Assembly: GCF_946892675.1 (NCBI RefSeq)
Contig: NZ_CAMPOV010000001.1
Span: 1-64,000, forward strand
Source of the DNA: Arthrobacter sp. Marseille-P9274
GTDB taxonomy: Bacteria > Actinomycetota > Actinomycetes > Actinomycetales > Micrococcaceae
DNA: 64,000 nucleotides
Direction: 5' to 3'
The notes beneath the pieces are model-generated. The model worked only from the letters and a program-made list of their open reading frames with translations. It did no database searches and was not told where the DNA came from. Shown here one piece after another: positions 51,140 to 60,109 of the stretch. Both the position numbers and the translations under genes were made by a program. Numbering within the stretch: the stretch's first letter is position 1; the number at the start of each line of letters is the position of its first letter.

Positions 51140-51970
51140 TCAGCCGCGGGCGAAGCGGTCCAGCATGAGGTCGACGAGGTCCTTGGGAGGTTCCTCGTTC
51201 GGCACCAGCAGCGGCAGGGAGACGAGGTCCGCTCCGCAGCCCGCCGCCAGCGAAGCGAAGTAGCCCGGTGCCAGCAGGTAGCTGGCGACGACCACGCGGG
51301 CATGCCGTCCGGCCAGTCGGCGCCGGGCGATGCGCGCCTGTTCGGCGGCTACGGCGGCTTTCAACTCGGGTTCGGCGGCCGAGATGTAGCCGGCCGCCAC
51401 GTCCATGCCAAGGAACGCGGACAGCAGGCGGGCGGTGGTCTCGCAGTCGGATACCGCGCGGGCATCGGTGGACCCGGCGCAGGCCAGGACCACGCGGTCT
51501 CCGCGGCGCAGCCCGGCCTGCTGCAGCCGCTTCGCCAGCACCTTCACCAGCCGCTGGTCCGGCCCGAGCGCGCGGGTCACCGAGACCTGGTCCGATGATG
51601 CCGCCGCTTCGGCCAGATCCACGTGGACGTGGTAGCCCGCGGAGAGCAGCAGCGGAACCACACGGGTCTCCTCCCTCAGACCGGCGAGGACGGTCGGCAC
51701 GTCAGGCTTTTGGACGTCGACGAAGGCTTCCCGGACGGCCAGGTCAGGCCGGTGCCGCGCGACGGCCTCGACCAGTCCGCGGATCGCCGCCTGCCCGGCG
51801 GGTGAGGCGGTGCCGTGCGAGGCAGCAACCAGTGCGGTCGCCGTCTCCGCAGCGACCATGCCGCCCCAGGGTTCGCAGGCGAAGTTCTCCGGCGTCGTAT
51901 CCAGCTCGGGTTCCGGCAAGCGGCTGCGCACCGGCCGGCGCGGAATCAGCAGCGTTTCGGCGGGACTCAT
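51140..51970 (-). CDS. CbiX-type sirohydrochlorin chelatase
   Basis: The product is 276 aa from ATG at 51970. It holds two chelatase-like halves: LVAASHGTASPAGQAAIRGL with the metal-binding His, SAGYHVHVDLAEA, then RVVLACAGSTDARAV and VVVASYLLAPGYFASLAAGCGADLV. This class inserts Fe (siroheme) or Co (cobalamin) into sirohydrochlorin. The stop-start overlap with nirD (ATGA) and the adjacent nirB, cobA and hemD genes argue for ferrochelation to siroheme, the cofactor of NirB. An unusual N-terminal extension of about 40 residues precedes the first half. Confidence 0.9.
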   Translation of the reverse strand: MSPAETLLIPRRPVRSRLPEPELDTTPENFACEPWGGMVAAETATALVAASHGTASPAGQAAIRGLVEAVARHRPDLAVREAFVDVQKPDVPTVLAGLREETRVVPLLLSAGYHVHVDLAEAAASSDQVSVTRALGPDQRLVKVLAKRLQQAGLRRGDRVVLACAGSTDARAVSDCETTARLLSAFLGMDVAAGYISAAEPELKAAVAAEQARIARRRLAGRHARVVVASYLLAPGYFASLAAGCGADLVSLPLLVPNEEPPKDLVDLMLDRFARG

Positions 51971-52362
51971 ACGGCGGCCTCCACGGCAGACACTACGGGC
52001 AGGCCGATGGAAACCACGCCGTCCTCGATCCGCACCGGGAACACCGGCAGGGTAAGCTCCGGGTCGCTGTAGCACTCGCCGGTGGCCAGGTCGTAGACCT
52101 GCTTGTGCAGCGGCGAGGCGATGGTGCGGCGCCAGCCCTTGCTGCCGAGGATGCCGCGGGCCATCACGCAGGAGCCGGTGGCCGGATCCCGCTGCGCCGC
52201 CGCATACACCTCGGTGGCCGAGACCTTGAAGAGCGCCACCTGCTCCCCCTCGACCAGCGCCGCCTCACCCCAGGCGACCTCCAGTTCGTCCACAGGGCAG
52301 ACGGCGTGCCAGCGCAGCGTCAGGCCGTCCAGTCGGGTCTCCTCAGCGGTCAGTACGGTCAT
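51967..52362 (-). CDS. nirD: Nitrite reductase (NADH) small subunit
   Basis: The product is 131 aa. It is Rieske-fold NirD: WHAVCPVDELEVAWGEAALV, VALFKVSATEVYAAAQRDP, ARGILGSKGWRRTIASPLHKQVYDLATGE. The CxH and CxxH ligand pairs of true Rieske proteins are absent, as in other NirD proteins, so it should carry no cluster. It partners NirB. In many bacteria nirD directly follows nirB; here it is divergent, sharing a 357-bp control region, and is co-transcribed with the chelatase gene. Confidence 0.9.
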   Translation of the reverse strand: MTVLTAEETRLDGLTLRWHAVCPVDELEVAWGEAALVEGEQVALFKVSATEVYAAAQRDPATGSCVMARGILGSKGWRRTIASPLHKQVYDLATGECYSDPELTLPVFPVRIEDGVVSIGLPVVSAVEAAV

Positions 52363-52719
52363 CGTGAACCCCGTTCGGTGTCGGTCGGATAAGGATGGCC
52401 CCCACGCTACGGAGCCGATGTTTCGGGCTTTGCTCCCGCCCGGTTTCGGCCGCGTAAAACGCTCCTCACCGGCCGGAGAACCGCGCTGTGATGCTTCGGC
52501 GGGCCCGGCGGCAAAGGCCGCAGGGCCCGAAAACCCGCGGCCCGCCGTCGTTGTTTCCGGCAGGTTTCCAAATCCTCACCTCGCTCCCCCGAAAACCCGG
52601 AGGAAACGTCAACTGCGGGAAACAGAAGGGAAATTGCCGTGCAACGGCGTCCGCCTAGCGTGGAAGCCATGCAGCGTCGGTCCTTGCCGGCGGAAGCCAA
52701 TTTGAACCCGAGGTAGGCC
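52363..52719. other. Divergent nirD/nirB control region
   Basis: No gene is recognised. It contains the GlnR-like box (52608-52645), a possible nirB -10 (TAGCGT, 52656-52661), then GAGG before the nirB ATG. The nirD-proximal half contains GC-rich inverted segments (GGGCCC, GCGGGC) but no site I can name. Confidence 0.6.
52608..52645 (+). promoter_or_regulatory. GlnR-like nitrogen operator before nirB
   Basis: Four half-sites are spaced exactly 11 bp apart: GTCAA (52608), GAAAC (52619), GAAAT (52630) and GCAAC (52641). This matches the actinobacterial GlnR pattern gTnAC-n6-GaAAC repeated, with the best match in the second unit. The last half-site ends about 10 bp before a candidate -10 box. 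Under known biology GlnR controls nitrite and ammonium assimilation genes according to nitrogen supply. No GlnR gene is in this window. Confidence 0.6.
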
Positions 52720-55482
52720 ATGAACCAGAACAGTTCCCCAGCCGCACGCCGGATTGTCGTGGTCGGCGGCGGGCCCGCAGCGCACCGCTTCACCGAGGCG
52801 ATGTGCGCACGCGGCACCGCCGGCCTGGCCATCACGGTGCTGACCGAGGAAACGCACCTGCCCTACGACCGGGTGGCCCTGAGCAGGGCCCTCACCGAGA
52901 CCGGAGTGGACCTCACCCTCGGCGACCGGGAGCTGTGGAACAACGACGCCGTCACCCTGGTTACCGGTGCGCGTGCGGTCGACCTGGACCTGGCCGCCAG
53001 GGAGGTCATCACGGCCGACGGCGGGCGGTTCGGCTACGACGAACTGGTGCTGGCGACGGGCTCGAACGCCGCCCGGCTGCCGATTCCGGGCAACGAGCAC
53101 ACCCACGTCTACCGGACCCTGGAGGACGTGTGGGAGATCAACCGGCAGGTCGCCGAACTGGGCGAACGGCTCGGCCGGCCGGTCAACGCCGTGACGATCG
53201 GCGGCGGGCTGCTCGGCCTGGAGGCCGCCGCGGGGCTGCAGTCGCTCGGGGCCAACCCGGTGGTAATCGACGGCGGCCCCTGGCTGATGGGCACGCAGCT
53301 GGACGAGGGTGCGGGCCAGGCCATGGGCCGGCTCATCGCGGAGAAGGGGCTGGAGGTCCACGGCGGCGTCTATCCGGCGGCGGTGCTCACCGAGGAAGGG
53401 CCGGACGGCGCGGCAAGGGTCACCGGCGTCGAAATGGCGGACGGGCGGATCATCGAGGCGGACATGGTGGTCGTGTCGATCGGCGTCCGGCCGCGCGACG
53501 AGCTGGCCCGTACGCTCAACGGCCGGGCCAAGGAGGAGGCCGCGGCGGCGGCCGGGAAGGCGCCGGAGGAGCTGGGCGACGAGGACTTCGTCCCGGTCTT
53601 CCGGATGGGCGCCCGCGGCGGGATTGTCATCGACGAGTCCTGTGCCACCGATGTAGAGAACGTCTGGGCGGTCGGCGAGGTGGCCAACTTCGGCGGCCTC
53701 TGCGTGGGACTGGTCGCCCCCGCGAACACCATGGCGGAGATCGTCGCGGACCGGCTGCATGGCGGCACGGCGGCGTTCCCCGGCTTCGATACCGCCACCA
53801 AGCTCAAGCTTTCCGGCGTGGACGTGGCCAGCTTCGGCGACGGCTTCGCCAAGACCCCCGGCGCCCTGGAGATCGTGTACGCCGACCCGGCCCGCGGCGT
53901 CTACCAGAAGGTGGTCACCAGCAACGACGCGAAGACGCTGCTGGGCGGCATCTTCGTCGGCGACGCCGCCCCGTACCAGAGCCTGCGCCCGCTGCTCGGC
54001 CGGGAGCTCCCGGCCGAACCCGGGGCATACCTGACGGCGGCGGGCGGCGCGGAGGCTCCGGACACGGAACTGCCGGACGACGCGATCCTGTGCTCCTGCA
54101 ACAACGTCGCCGCCGGCTCCATCCGCGACGCGGTCAACGGCTGCGGCAGCTGCGACGGCCAGGATCCGATCCAGGAGCTCGGGGGACTCAAGGCGTGCAC
54201 CCGCGCCGGCACCCAGTGCGGCTCCTGCGTCCCGATGCTCAAGAAGCTGCTGGAAACCGAGCTGGCCAACAACGGCATCGCCGTCTCCAAGGCGCTCTGC
54301 GAGCACTTCGCCCTCTCGCGCGCCGAGCTGTTCGAAGCGGTTCGTGCCACCGGGCTCCGCAGCGCCGGCGAGGTCTTCGCCCGCTTCGGCATTCCGGTGG
54401 AGCTGGAGCACGGCGACAGCACGGTGGAAGCGGTCCCGCCGCTCGGCTGCGACATCTGCAAGCCGGCACTGGGCTCCATCCTGTCCTCGCAGCACGCCGA
54501 GTACCCGCTGGACGGCGGCCGTGGAACGCTGCAGGACACCAACGACCGCGCCCTGGCCAACATGCAGAAGAACGGCACCTACTCCGTGGTCCCGCGTATC
54601 CCGGGCGGCGAGATCACCCCGGAGAAGCTGGCCGTGATCGCCCGGGTCGCGCAGAAGTACGGCCTGTATACCAAGATCACCGGCGCGCTGCGGATCGACA
54701 TGTTCGGTGCCCGGCTGGAGCAGCTGCCGGAGATCTGGAAGGAACTGGTGGAGGCCGGCTTCGAATCCGGACAGGCCTACGGCAAGGCGCTGCGCAACGT
54801 GAAGAGCTGCGTCGGCTCCACCTGGTGCCGCTATGGGGTGCAGGATTCCGTGGCGATGGCCATCAGCATGGAGCTGCGCTACCGGGGCCTGCGGGCGCCG
54901 CACAAGTTCAAGATGGGCGTCTCCGGCTGCGCCCGAGAGTGCGCGGAGGCCAGGGGCAAGGACGTCGGCGTGATTGCCACCGCGGACGGCTGGAACCTCT
55001 ACGTCGGCGGCAACGGCGGCGCCAACCCGGCGCACGCCCAGCTGCTCGCCAAGGACCTGGATGACGAGACGCTGGTCCGCTACGTGGACCGCTACCTGAT
55101 GTACTACATTCGCACCGCCGACCGGCTGCAGCGCACCGCCCGTTGGATGGAGGACCTGGACGGCGGCATCGGCCACGTGCGGGACGTCGTCGTCGAAGAC
55201 TCCCTCGGCATCGCAGCCGACCTCGAGGCCGCGATGGCCCGCCACATCGAGAACTACGAGGACGAGTGGGCGGCCACGCTCAAGGACCCGGACCGGCTGC
55301 GCCGCTTCCGATCCTTCGTCAACGCCCCGGACCAGCGGGACGACTCGATCGCCAATGTCGCCGAGCGCGGCATGATCCGCCCCGCCACGGAGGCGGAGAA
55401 GGCCGCCGCGGCCGCCGGCGAGGGACCCGTCCTGCTCGGCGCCACCATTCCCGTCCGATCGTCCGCCTCCGAAGGAGCCTGA
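52720..55482 (+). CDS. nirB: Nitrite reductase (NADH) large subunit
   Basis: The product is 920 aa, longer than usual (about 840-870) because of extra residues in the FAD part and tail. It reduces nitrite to ammonium with NADH. Order: FAD/NAD domains (RIVVVGGGPAAHRFTEAM, VNAVTIGGGLLGLEAAAGLQ), a BFD-like [2Fe-2S] domain (LCSCNNVAAG, CTRAGTQCGSCVPMLKKLL), then the ferrodoxin-like and siroheme/[4Fe-4S] domains with cluster cysteines in SCVGSTWCRYGVQD and GCARECAEARGKDVG. ATG at 52720 has GAGG seven bases upstream. It leads nirB-cobA-hemD, whose products supply its siroheme, and it carries a GlnR-like operator. Confidence 0.95.
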   Translation: MNQNSSPAARRIVVVGGGPAAHRFTEAMCARGTAGLAITVLTEETHLPYDRVALSRALTETGVDLTLGDRELWNNDAVTLVTGARAVDLDLAAREVITADGGRFGYDELVLATGSNAARLPIPGNEHTHVYRTLEDVWEINRQVAELGERLGRPVNAVTIGGGLLGLEAAAGLQSLGANPVVIDGGPWLMGTQLDEGAGQAMGRLIAEKGLEVHGGVYPAAVLTEEGPDGAARVTGVEMADGRIIEADMVVVSIGVRPRDELARTLNGRAKEEAAAAAGKAPEELGDEDFVPVFRMGARGGIVIDESCATDVENVWAVGEVANFGGLCVGLVAPANTMAEIVADRLHGGTAAFPGFDTATKLKLSGVDVASFGDGFAKTPGALEIVYADPARGVYQKVVTSNDAKTLLGGIFVGDAAPYQSLRPLLGRELPAEPGAYLTAAGGAEAPDTELPDDAILCSCNNVAAGSIRDAVNGCGSCDGQDPIQELGGLKACTRAGTQCGSCVPMLKKLLETELANNGIAVSKALCEHFALSRAELFEAVRATGLRSAGEVFARFGIPVELEHGDSTVEAVPPLGCDICKPALGSILSSQHAEYPLDGGRGTLQDTNDRALANMQKNGTYSVVPRIPGGEITPEKLAVIARVAQKYGLYTKITGALRIDMFGARLEQLPEIWKELVEAGFESGQAYGKALRNVKSCVGSTWCRYGVQDSVAMAISMELRYRGLRAPHKFKMGVSGCARECAEARGKDVGVIATADGWNLYVGGNGGANPAHAQLLAKDLDDETLVRYVDRYLMYYIRTADRLQRTARWMEDLDGGIGHVRDVVVEDSLGIAADLEAAMARHIENYEDEWAATLKDPDRLRRFRSFVNAPDQRDDSIANVAERGMIRPATEAEKAAAAAGEGPVLLGATIPVRSSASEGA

Positions 55483-55483
55483 C

Positions 55484-56509
55484 ATGCAGCTCACCGCAGA
55501 CCTGACCGGCCGGCACGTCCTCGTCGCCGGCGCCCATGACGAGGCGCGCCGCGCGGTCCGCCGCTTCACCGCCGCCGGGGCCGTCGTCCGCCCGGTGTCC
55601 CGTCCGGAACGCTTCACCCCGGAACTGCTCGACGGCGCCGTGCTGGCCGCGGTGGTCTCCGCGGACGACGGCGGGTGGCCGGATTTGGCCGATGCCTGCG
55701 GTGAGCGCGGGGTGCTGCTGGTGCGCGAGGCTCCGGCGCTCCCAGGCGGGCGCGTAACCTTGATCGGCGGCGGGCCCGGGACCGAAGACCTGCTCACGGT
55801 GGGCGCCCAGCAGGCGCTCCGGGACGCCGACGTCGTCTTCTTCGACCGGCTGGCGCCGCACGGCAACCTGCCCCGACTCGCCCCCGGGGCGGAACTGGTC
55901 GACGTGGGCAAGCAGCCCGGCCACCACAAGGTGACCCAGCGGGAGATCGAACGGCTGATGATCGAGTCGGCCAAGGCGGGAAACAACGTGGTGCGGCTGA
56001 AGGGCGGCGATCCGTTCGTGTTCGGCCGCGGCGGGGAGGAGGCCGCGAGCTGCGCCGAAGCCGGCGTCCCGGTCAGCGTGATATCCGGCGTGACCAGCGC
56101 GATCTCGGTCCCGGCCGCGGCGGGCATTCCGGTCACGCACCGCGGGGTTAGCCACATGTTCACCGTGGTCTCCGGGCACCAGCCGCTGACCGATGCCGAG
56201 CACGAGCACCTCGCTGGCCTCGGCGGCACCGTCGTGGTGCTGATGGGCGTCGGCACGCTGCCGCAGCTCACCGCGGGCCTGCGCCGCGCGGGAATGCGCG
56301 CCGACATGCCGGTGGCCGTGGTGGAGCGTGGCTTCAGCGACTCGCAGCGCACCACGGTGTCCACGCTTACCGGGATCGTCACCGCCGCCGGCGCGGCCCG
56401 GGTCAAGTCCCCCGCCATCCTCGTGATCGGCGAAGTGGTCAAACTGGCGACCTGCTCCGAAAACGGCGCCGGGCAGCTCGCCCGCCTGGCCGAAACGGTG
56501 GGAGCCTGA
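55484..56509 (+). CDS. cobA: Uroporphyrinogen-III C-methyltransferase
   Basis: The product is 341 aa, and its ATG lies one base after the nirB stop (AAGGAG upstream). The catalytic domain (about 88-335) makes precorrin-2 with SAM: VTLIGGGPGTEDLLTVGAQQAL, VVFFDRL, HHKVTQREIERLMIE, NVVRLKGGDPFVFGRGGEEA and GVSHMFTVVSGH. The N-terminal 85 residues look like a reduced CysG dehydrogenase region (HVLVAGAHDEARRAVRRFTAAGA), so it could be a partial CysG fusion. With the CbiX chelatase it completes siroheme synthesis for NirB. Confidence 0.92.
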   Translation: MQLTADLTGRHVLVAGAHDEARRAVRRFTAAGAVVRPVSRPERFTPELLDGAVLAAVVSADDGGWPDLADACGERGVLLVREAPALPGGRVTLIGGGPGTEDLLTVGAQQALRDADVVFFDRLAPHGNLPRLAPGAELVDVGKQPGHHKVTQREIERLMIESAKAGNNVVRLKGGDPFVFGRGGEEAASCAEAGVPVSVISGVTSAISVPAAAGIPVTHRGVSHMFTVVSGHQPLTDAEHEHLAGLGGTVVVLMGVGTLPQLTAGLRRAGMRADMPVAVVERGFSDSQRTTVSTLTGIVTAAGAARVKSPAILVIGEVVKLATCSENGAGQLARLAETVGA

Positions 56510-57691
56510 ATGACCGAGACCACCACGGGCCGCCCGCCCGGCCACGGCACGCCCGAATCGCTGGAAGAGGTCCGCGCCCTGGTCGAAGCGCCGAACGCGG
56601 AGGCCCTCGCCGGCTTCCGCATCGGCGTCACCTCGGACCGGCGCTCCGACGACCTGATCTCCGCCCTGGAACGCCGAGGCGCCCAGGTCCTGCATGCCCC
56701 GGCGCTGAGGATCGCCCCGGTGGCCGAGGACCGGGCGCTGCTGCAGGACACCGCGGCCATCCTGCATGCCCGGCCGGACGCCACCATGATCACCACCGCC
56801 TACGGCATGCGCCGCTGGACCGAGGCCGCGGACGTCCATGGCCTCGGTGAGGAGCTGATGGAAACCCTCGAGGCGTCCCGGATCTTCGTGCGGGGTCCGA
56901 AGGCCCGCGGTGCCGTCCGGGCGGCCGGCCTCAACGACGCCGGCATCAGCCACGACGAACGGACCTCCAGCCTGGTGGACCTGCTCCTGGGCGAGGGCGT
57001 GGCCGGCTCCACCGTCGCGGTGCAGCTGCACGGCTACACCGACACGACCCAGCTGGCCAGGCTCCGGGACGCCGGGGCGCGGGTCCTGACCGTCACCCCC
57101 TACCGCTGGGTCAAGCCGGCCGGATCGGAAGAGAAGGTCGGCCGACTCATCGAGGCGGCCGTCGCCCGGCAGCTGGACGTGGTCACCTTCACCAGCGCGC
57201 CGGCCGTCGACGCGCTGCTCAGCACCGCGCATGAGATGGGCCGGTATGACGCCCTCGTGGAGGCGTTCAGGGACGACGTCGTTGCCGCCGCCGTCGGGCC
57301 GGTCACCGCGCGCCCGCTGGAGGATGCGGGAATCCGTCCCTTGATGCCCGAGCGCTATCGGATGGGTGCCCTCATCCGGCTGGTCGTCGAGCACCTGTCC
57401 GAAAACCGGATCCAGCGCATTGGCACGGCCCTCGGCGAAGTCCAGATCCGCGGCCGCTCCGTCATCCTCGGCGGCCGGCGCACGGACCTCTCCCCCACCC
57501 CCATGGCCATCTTTCGTGCCCTCGCCACGGCCGGCGGCGCGGTGCTGCCGCGCGAGTCACTTCAGCAGTGCCTGCCGGACGCCCCCGGCGAACACGCGCT
57601 GGACATGGCCGTGAGCCGGCTCCGCCAGGCTTTGCCGGACGCGTCGCTCGTCGCCACCGTGATCAAGCGCGGCTACCGGCTCAACGTGTAA
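56510..57691 (+). CDS. hemD: Uroporphyrinogen-III synthase with C-terminal winged helix
   Basis: The product is 393 aa, and its ATG directly follows the cobA stop. Residues about 35-285 form a HemD fold (FRIGVTSDRRSDDLISALERRGAQVL, FTSAPAVDALLS, VAAVGPVTARPLEDAGI). Residues about 300-393 form an OmpR-type winged helix (SVILGGRRTDLSPTPMAIFRAL, EHALDMAVSRLRQAL, VATVIKRGYRLNV) like the Trans_reg_C domain. Similar fusions exist in mycobacteria (Rv0260c type). The DNA-binding half could regulate tetrapyrrole or nitrite genes. Whether the HemD half is catalytic here is unproven, as an unlinked housekeeping hemD is usual. Confidence 0.85.
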   Translation: MTETTTGRPPGHGTPESLEEVRALVEAPNAEALAGFRIGVTSDRRSDDLISALERRGAQVLHAPALRIAPVAEDRALLQDTAAILHARPDATMITTAYGMRRWTEAADVHGLGEELMETLEASRIFVRGPKARGAVRAAGLNDAGISHDERTSSLVDLLLGEGVAGSTVAVQLHGYTDTTQLARLRDAGARVLTVTPYRWVKPAGSEEKVGRLIEAAVARQLDVVTFTSAPAVDALLSTAHEMGRYDALVEAFRDDVVAAAVGPVTARPLEDAGIRPLMPERYRMGALIRLVVEHLSENRIQRIGTALGEVQIRGRSVILGGRRTDLSPTPMAIFRALATAGGAVLPRESLQQCLPDAPGEHALDMAVSRLRQALPDASLVATVIKRGYRLNV

Positions 57692-57731
57692 CGGCTGGGC
57701 GGGATCGGCCGCGTGCCCGGGCGGCAGGAGC

Positions 57732-58088
57732 TCAGGCGACGATTCCGTCGCCGGCCGGCACCGCGGCGGCATACAGCCAGAACAGGGCCAGCAGGGTGAG
57801 CGGCAGCAGCAGGGAGCAGACGCCGGCGCCCCGGCCGCGTCCGGTAAAGACGGCGACGGCTCCGAGCACCATGCCCGGCAGCACCCCGAGCAGGCCGATC
57901 TGGGCCAGCGCCGCCCCGGCGGCGGACGCCCGTGCTTCGGCCGCCGTGCAGGCGTTGTCCAGCGCACACAGCCCCTGCAGGAGCAGTGGGAAGCCGACGA
58001 AGATCAGGGCAACGGCCGCCGCGCAGAGTCCGAGCGCCAGCCAGCCGGGCCAGCGGGGCTTGGCCGCATCGGCGGCGGGCAGGACCAT
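57732..58088 (-). CDS. Small membrane protein, unknown
   Basis: The product is 118 aa. Three hydrophobic segments are visible: WLALGLCAAAVALIFVGFPLLL, IGLLGVLPGMVLGAVAVF and LLLPLTLLALFWLYAAAV. A loop between the first two has two cysteines (GLCALDNACTAA). No family recognised. It is convergent with hemD, 40 bp away. Confidence 0.6.
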   Translation of the reverse strand: MVLPAADAAKPRWPGWLALGLCAAAVALIFVGFPLLLQGLCALDNACTAAEARASAAGAALAQIGLLGVLPGMVLGAVAVFTGRGRGAGVCSLLLPLTLLALFWLYAAAVPAGDGIVA

Positions 58089-58137
58089 CCCCTCAAGATA
58101 CTCCCGGCGGGAACCGGAGGGAACGCCGCAGCGGAAG

Positions 58138-58161
58138 ACCGGCCGCAGGTGGACGGCCGGT
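58138..58161 (-). terminator. Candidate terminator after small minus-strand gene
   Basis: ACCGGCCG (58138-58145) pairs perfectly with 58154-58161 over an 8-nt loop, 12 bp beyond the stop of the gene at 58174. There is no T run. Confidence 0.4.
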
Positions 58162-58173
58162 TCCGGACAGAAC

Positions 58174-58491
58174 CTAGCTGCAGGTGGGCAGGTCCAGCGC
58201 TGGCTCTTCGCCCGCCGGCGCCGCTGCGGAGATGCCGAGCACGGTGGCTCCGACGTCTTCCAGCGCCACCTGCATGAAGGTCAGCGAGTGCAGGTTCTCT
58301 TCCCGCTGGCGCGCGCTGACGCCGGCGGAGGAATTGAGCCAGGTAAAGCGGGTGATCTTGCCCTCGAGCTCGCTGAGCAGGGCCCGGATCTCGGCCTCCA
58401 GCACCGCTGACTGCTGCCCGGCAATGGCGGAGGCGTCCACGGCAACGGGTACGGGTTCGAAACGGCGCAGCGTCGAGGGCTCGTGCGGCAT
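58174..58491 (-). CDS. Small hypothetical protein
   Basis: The product is 105 aa from ATG at 58491, with GGAAAGG upstream; a longer frame exists to 58548. The middle is amphipathic and helical (QQSAVLEAEIRALLSELEGKITRFTWLN, ARQREENLHSLTFMQVALEDVG), likely a short coiled coil, and the C-terminus ends LDLPTCS with a single Cys. No family recognised. Confidence 0.6.
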   Translation of the reverse strand: MPHEPSTLRRFEPVPVAVDASAIAGQQSAVLEAEIRALLSELEGKITRFTWLNSSAGVSARQREENLHSLTFMQVALEDVGATVLGISAAAPAGEEPALDLPTCS

Positions 58492-58645
58492 TGATTGGCC
58501 TTTCCGGGGAGGAAGCGCGCCACCGTCTTCGGATGGCAACAGCCACATCGTAACGTTTCATCCCGGCGGCCAACAGCCCCCTTCGGCGTGTCCGGGCGCA
58601 CACTCGGGTGAAGTAGGTCACGCTACCTCCGGGGGCGGCATTTCG

Positions 58646-60109
58646 TCAGATCGGGTACTGGGCGTGGCCGTACTGCTGGATCGTCACCCACCGCTGCTCG
58701 GTGAAGGAATCGATGCCGGCCTGGCCGCCGAATTTTCCATAGCCGGAGTTCTGGATTCCGCCGAACGGGGCCATGGGCTCGTCGGCCACCGGCTGGTCGT
58801 TCACGTGCACGATCCCGGTCCGTAGCCGCTGGGCCACCTTGAGTCCTTCGTGGATGTTCTCGCTGATCACGCCGGCGGTCAGGCCGTACTTCGTGTCGTT
58901 GGCCAGCTCCACCGCGTGCTCCGGATCCCGCGCCGGGAGCACGGTGGTCGCCGAGCCGAAGATCTCTTCGTGGAAGATCCTCATCTCGGGCGTGGTTCCG
59001 GTCAGCACCGTGGCCGGTACGATCGAATGGTCCAGCTTGTGCCCGCCGGCCACCGCCGTCGCGCCCTTCCGCACCGCATCGTCGATCAGTTCGTACTGCC
59101 GGTGCGCGGACTTCGCGTTCACCGCCGGGCCGATCACCGTGGCCGGATCGGCCGGGTCCCCGGTCGGCAGCGCGGAGACCCTCCGCGCGAACTTTTCAGT
59201 GAACTCCTCGGCCAGGCTCTGGTCCACCACCACGCGGTCCACCGACATGCAGATCTGCCCGGCGTTCATGAACGAGCCGAATACGGCGGCGTTCACCGCG
59301 TAATCCAGGTCCGCGTCCTTGAGCACCACTAGGCTGTTCTTGCCGCCGAGCTCCAGCACGGCGGGCTTGAGGTTTTCGGCCGCCATAACGCCGATCTTCC
59401 GGCCCACCGAGGTGGACCCGGTGAAGTTCACGATCCGGACGCGTTCGTCACTGATCATGGCGCTAACGACGTCGGCGGCATCCTCGGACGCGTTCGTCAC
59501 CACGTTGAGCACGCCCGGCGGCAGGCCGGCGTCCAGCAGCGCATCCGCAAGGTAGAGCCCGCAGGCCAGCGGCGCGTCCTCGCTCGGCTTGAGCACCGCC
59601 GTGTTGCCGACGGCCAGCGGAATGGCGATGGCCCGGATGCCCAGGATAAACGGCGCGTTCCAGGGCGACATGGCCCCCACCACTCCGAACGGCTGGCGGA
59701 CGGAGAGCGAGTAGGCGCCGGGCATGTCGGAAGCCAGCACGTCGCCGCGGGTGGCCGTCGTGGCGGCGGCCGCCTCGCGCAGCATGTTGGCGGCCAGCCC
59801 GGTATTGAACAGCGACCACGGCTTGACCCCGCCCACCTCGCCGGCCATCAGTTCGGCGCCCTGTTCCGCCCGTTCCTCCAGCAGGTCCGCGGCCTTCAGG
59901 AAGATCTTCCTTCGGGCGCTCGGGGCCATGGCCACCCAGTCGTCGAAGGCGGCTGCCGCCGCATCCACCGCCTTTGTCATATCCTCCGCCCCGGCCGCGG
60001 CCACGGACGCGAAGGCCTCGCCGGTATAGGGATTGATGTCCTCGGTGGTCTTGCCGGAGGCGGCCGGGACATGCTTGCCGCCGATGATCAGGTCACGTGT
60101 GATTGCCAC
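58646..60109 (-). CDS. NAD(P)-dependent aldehyde dehydrogenase
   Basis: The product is 487 aa from GTG at 60109, with AGGGAGG six bases upstream. It oxidises aldehydes to acids. Catalytic motifs: VGAMSPWNAPFILGIRAIAI, NFTGSTSVGRKIG, the catalytic Glu in LELGGKNSL, the nucleophile Cys in FMNAGQICMSVDRVVV and EEIFGSATTVLPA. Overall it is closest by pattern to the benzaldehyde, vanillin and salicylaldehyde dehydrogenases of aromatic degradation; I cannot fix the substrate. No aromatic-degradation neighbours are present. Confidence 0.93.
   Translation of the reverse strand: MAITRDLIIGGKHVPAASGKTTEDINPYTGEAFASVAAAGAEDMTKAVDAAAAAFDDWVAMAPSARRKIFLKAADLLEERAEQGAELMAGEVGGVKPWSLFNTGLAANMLREAAAATTATRGDVLASDMPGAYSLSVRQPFGVVGAMSPWNAPFILGIRAIAIPLAVGNTAVLKPSEDAPLACGLYLADALLDAGLPPGVLNVVTNASEDAADVVSAMISDERVRIVNFTGSTSVGRKIGVMAAENLKPAVLELGGKNSLVVLKDADLDYAVNAAVFGSFMNAGQICMSVDRVVVDQSLAEEFTEKFARRVSALPTGDPADPATVIGPAVNAKSAHRQYELIDDAVRKGATAVAGGHKLDHSIVPATVLTGTTPEMRIFHEEIFGSATTVLPARDPEHAVELANDTKYGLTAGVISENIHEGLKVAQRLRTGIVHVNDQPVADEPMAPFGGIQNSGYGKFGGQAGIDSFTEQRWVTIQQYGHAQYPI

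Noticed and set aside
51967-52362. Rieske [2Fe-2S] ferredoxin
   Set aside because: The two Cys-His ligand pairs are absent and the sequence follows the NirD pattern beside nirB.
52609-56796. Minus-strand open frame of about 1,395 codons opposite nirB-cobA
   Set aside because: Antisense to well-defined catalytic genes, with no motif of its own.
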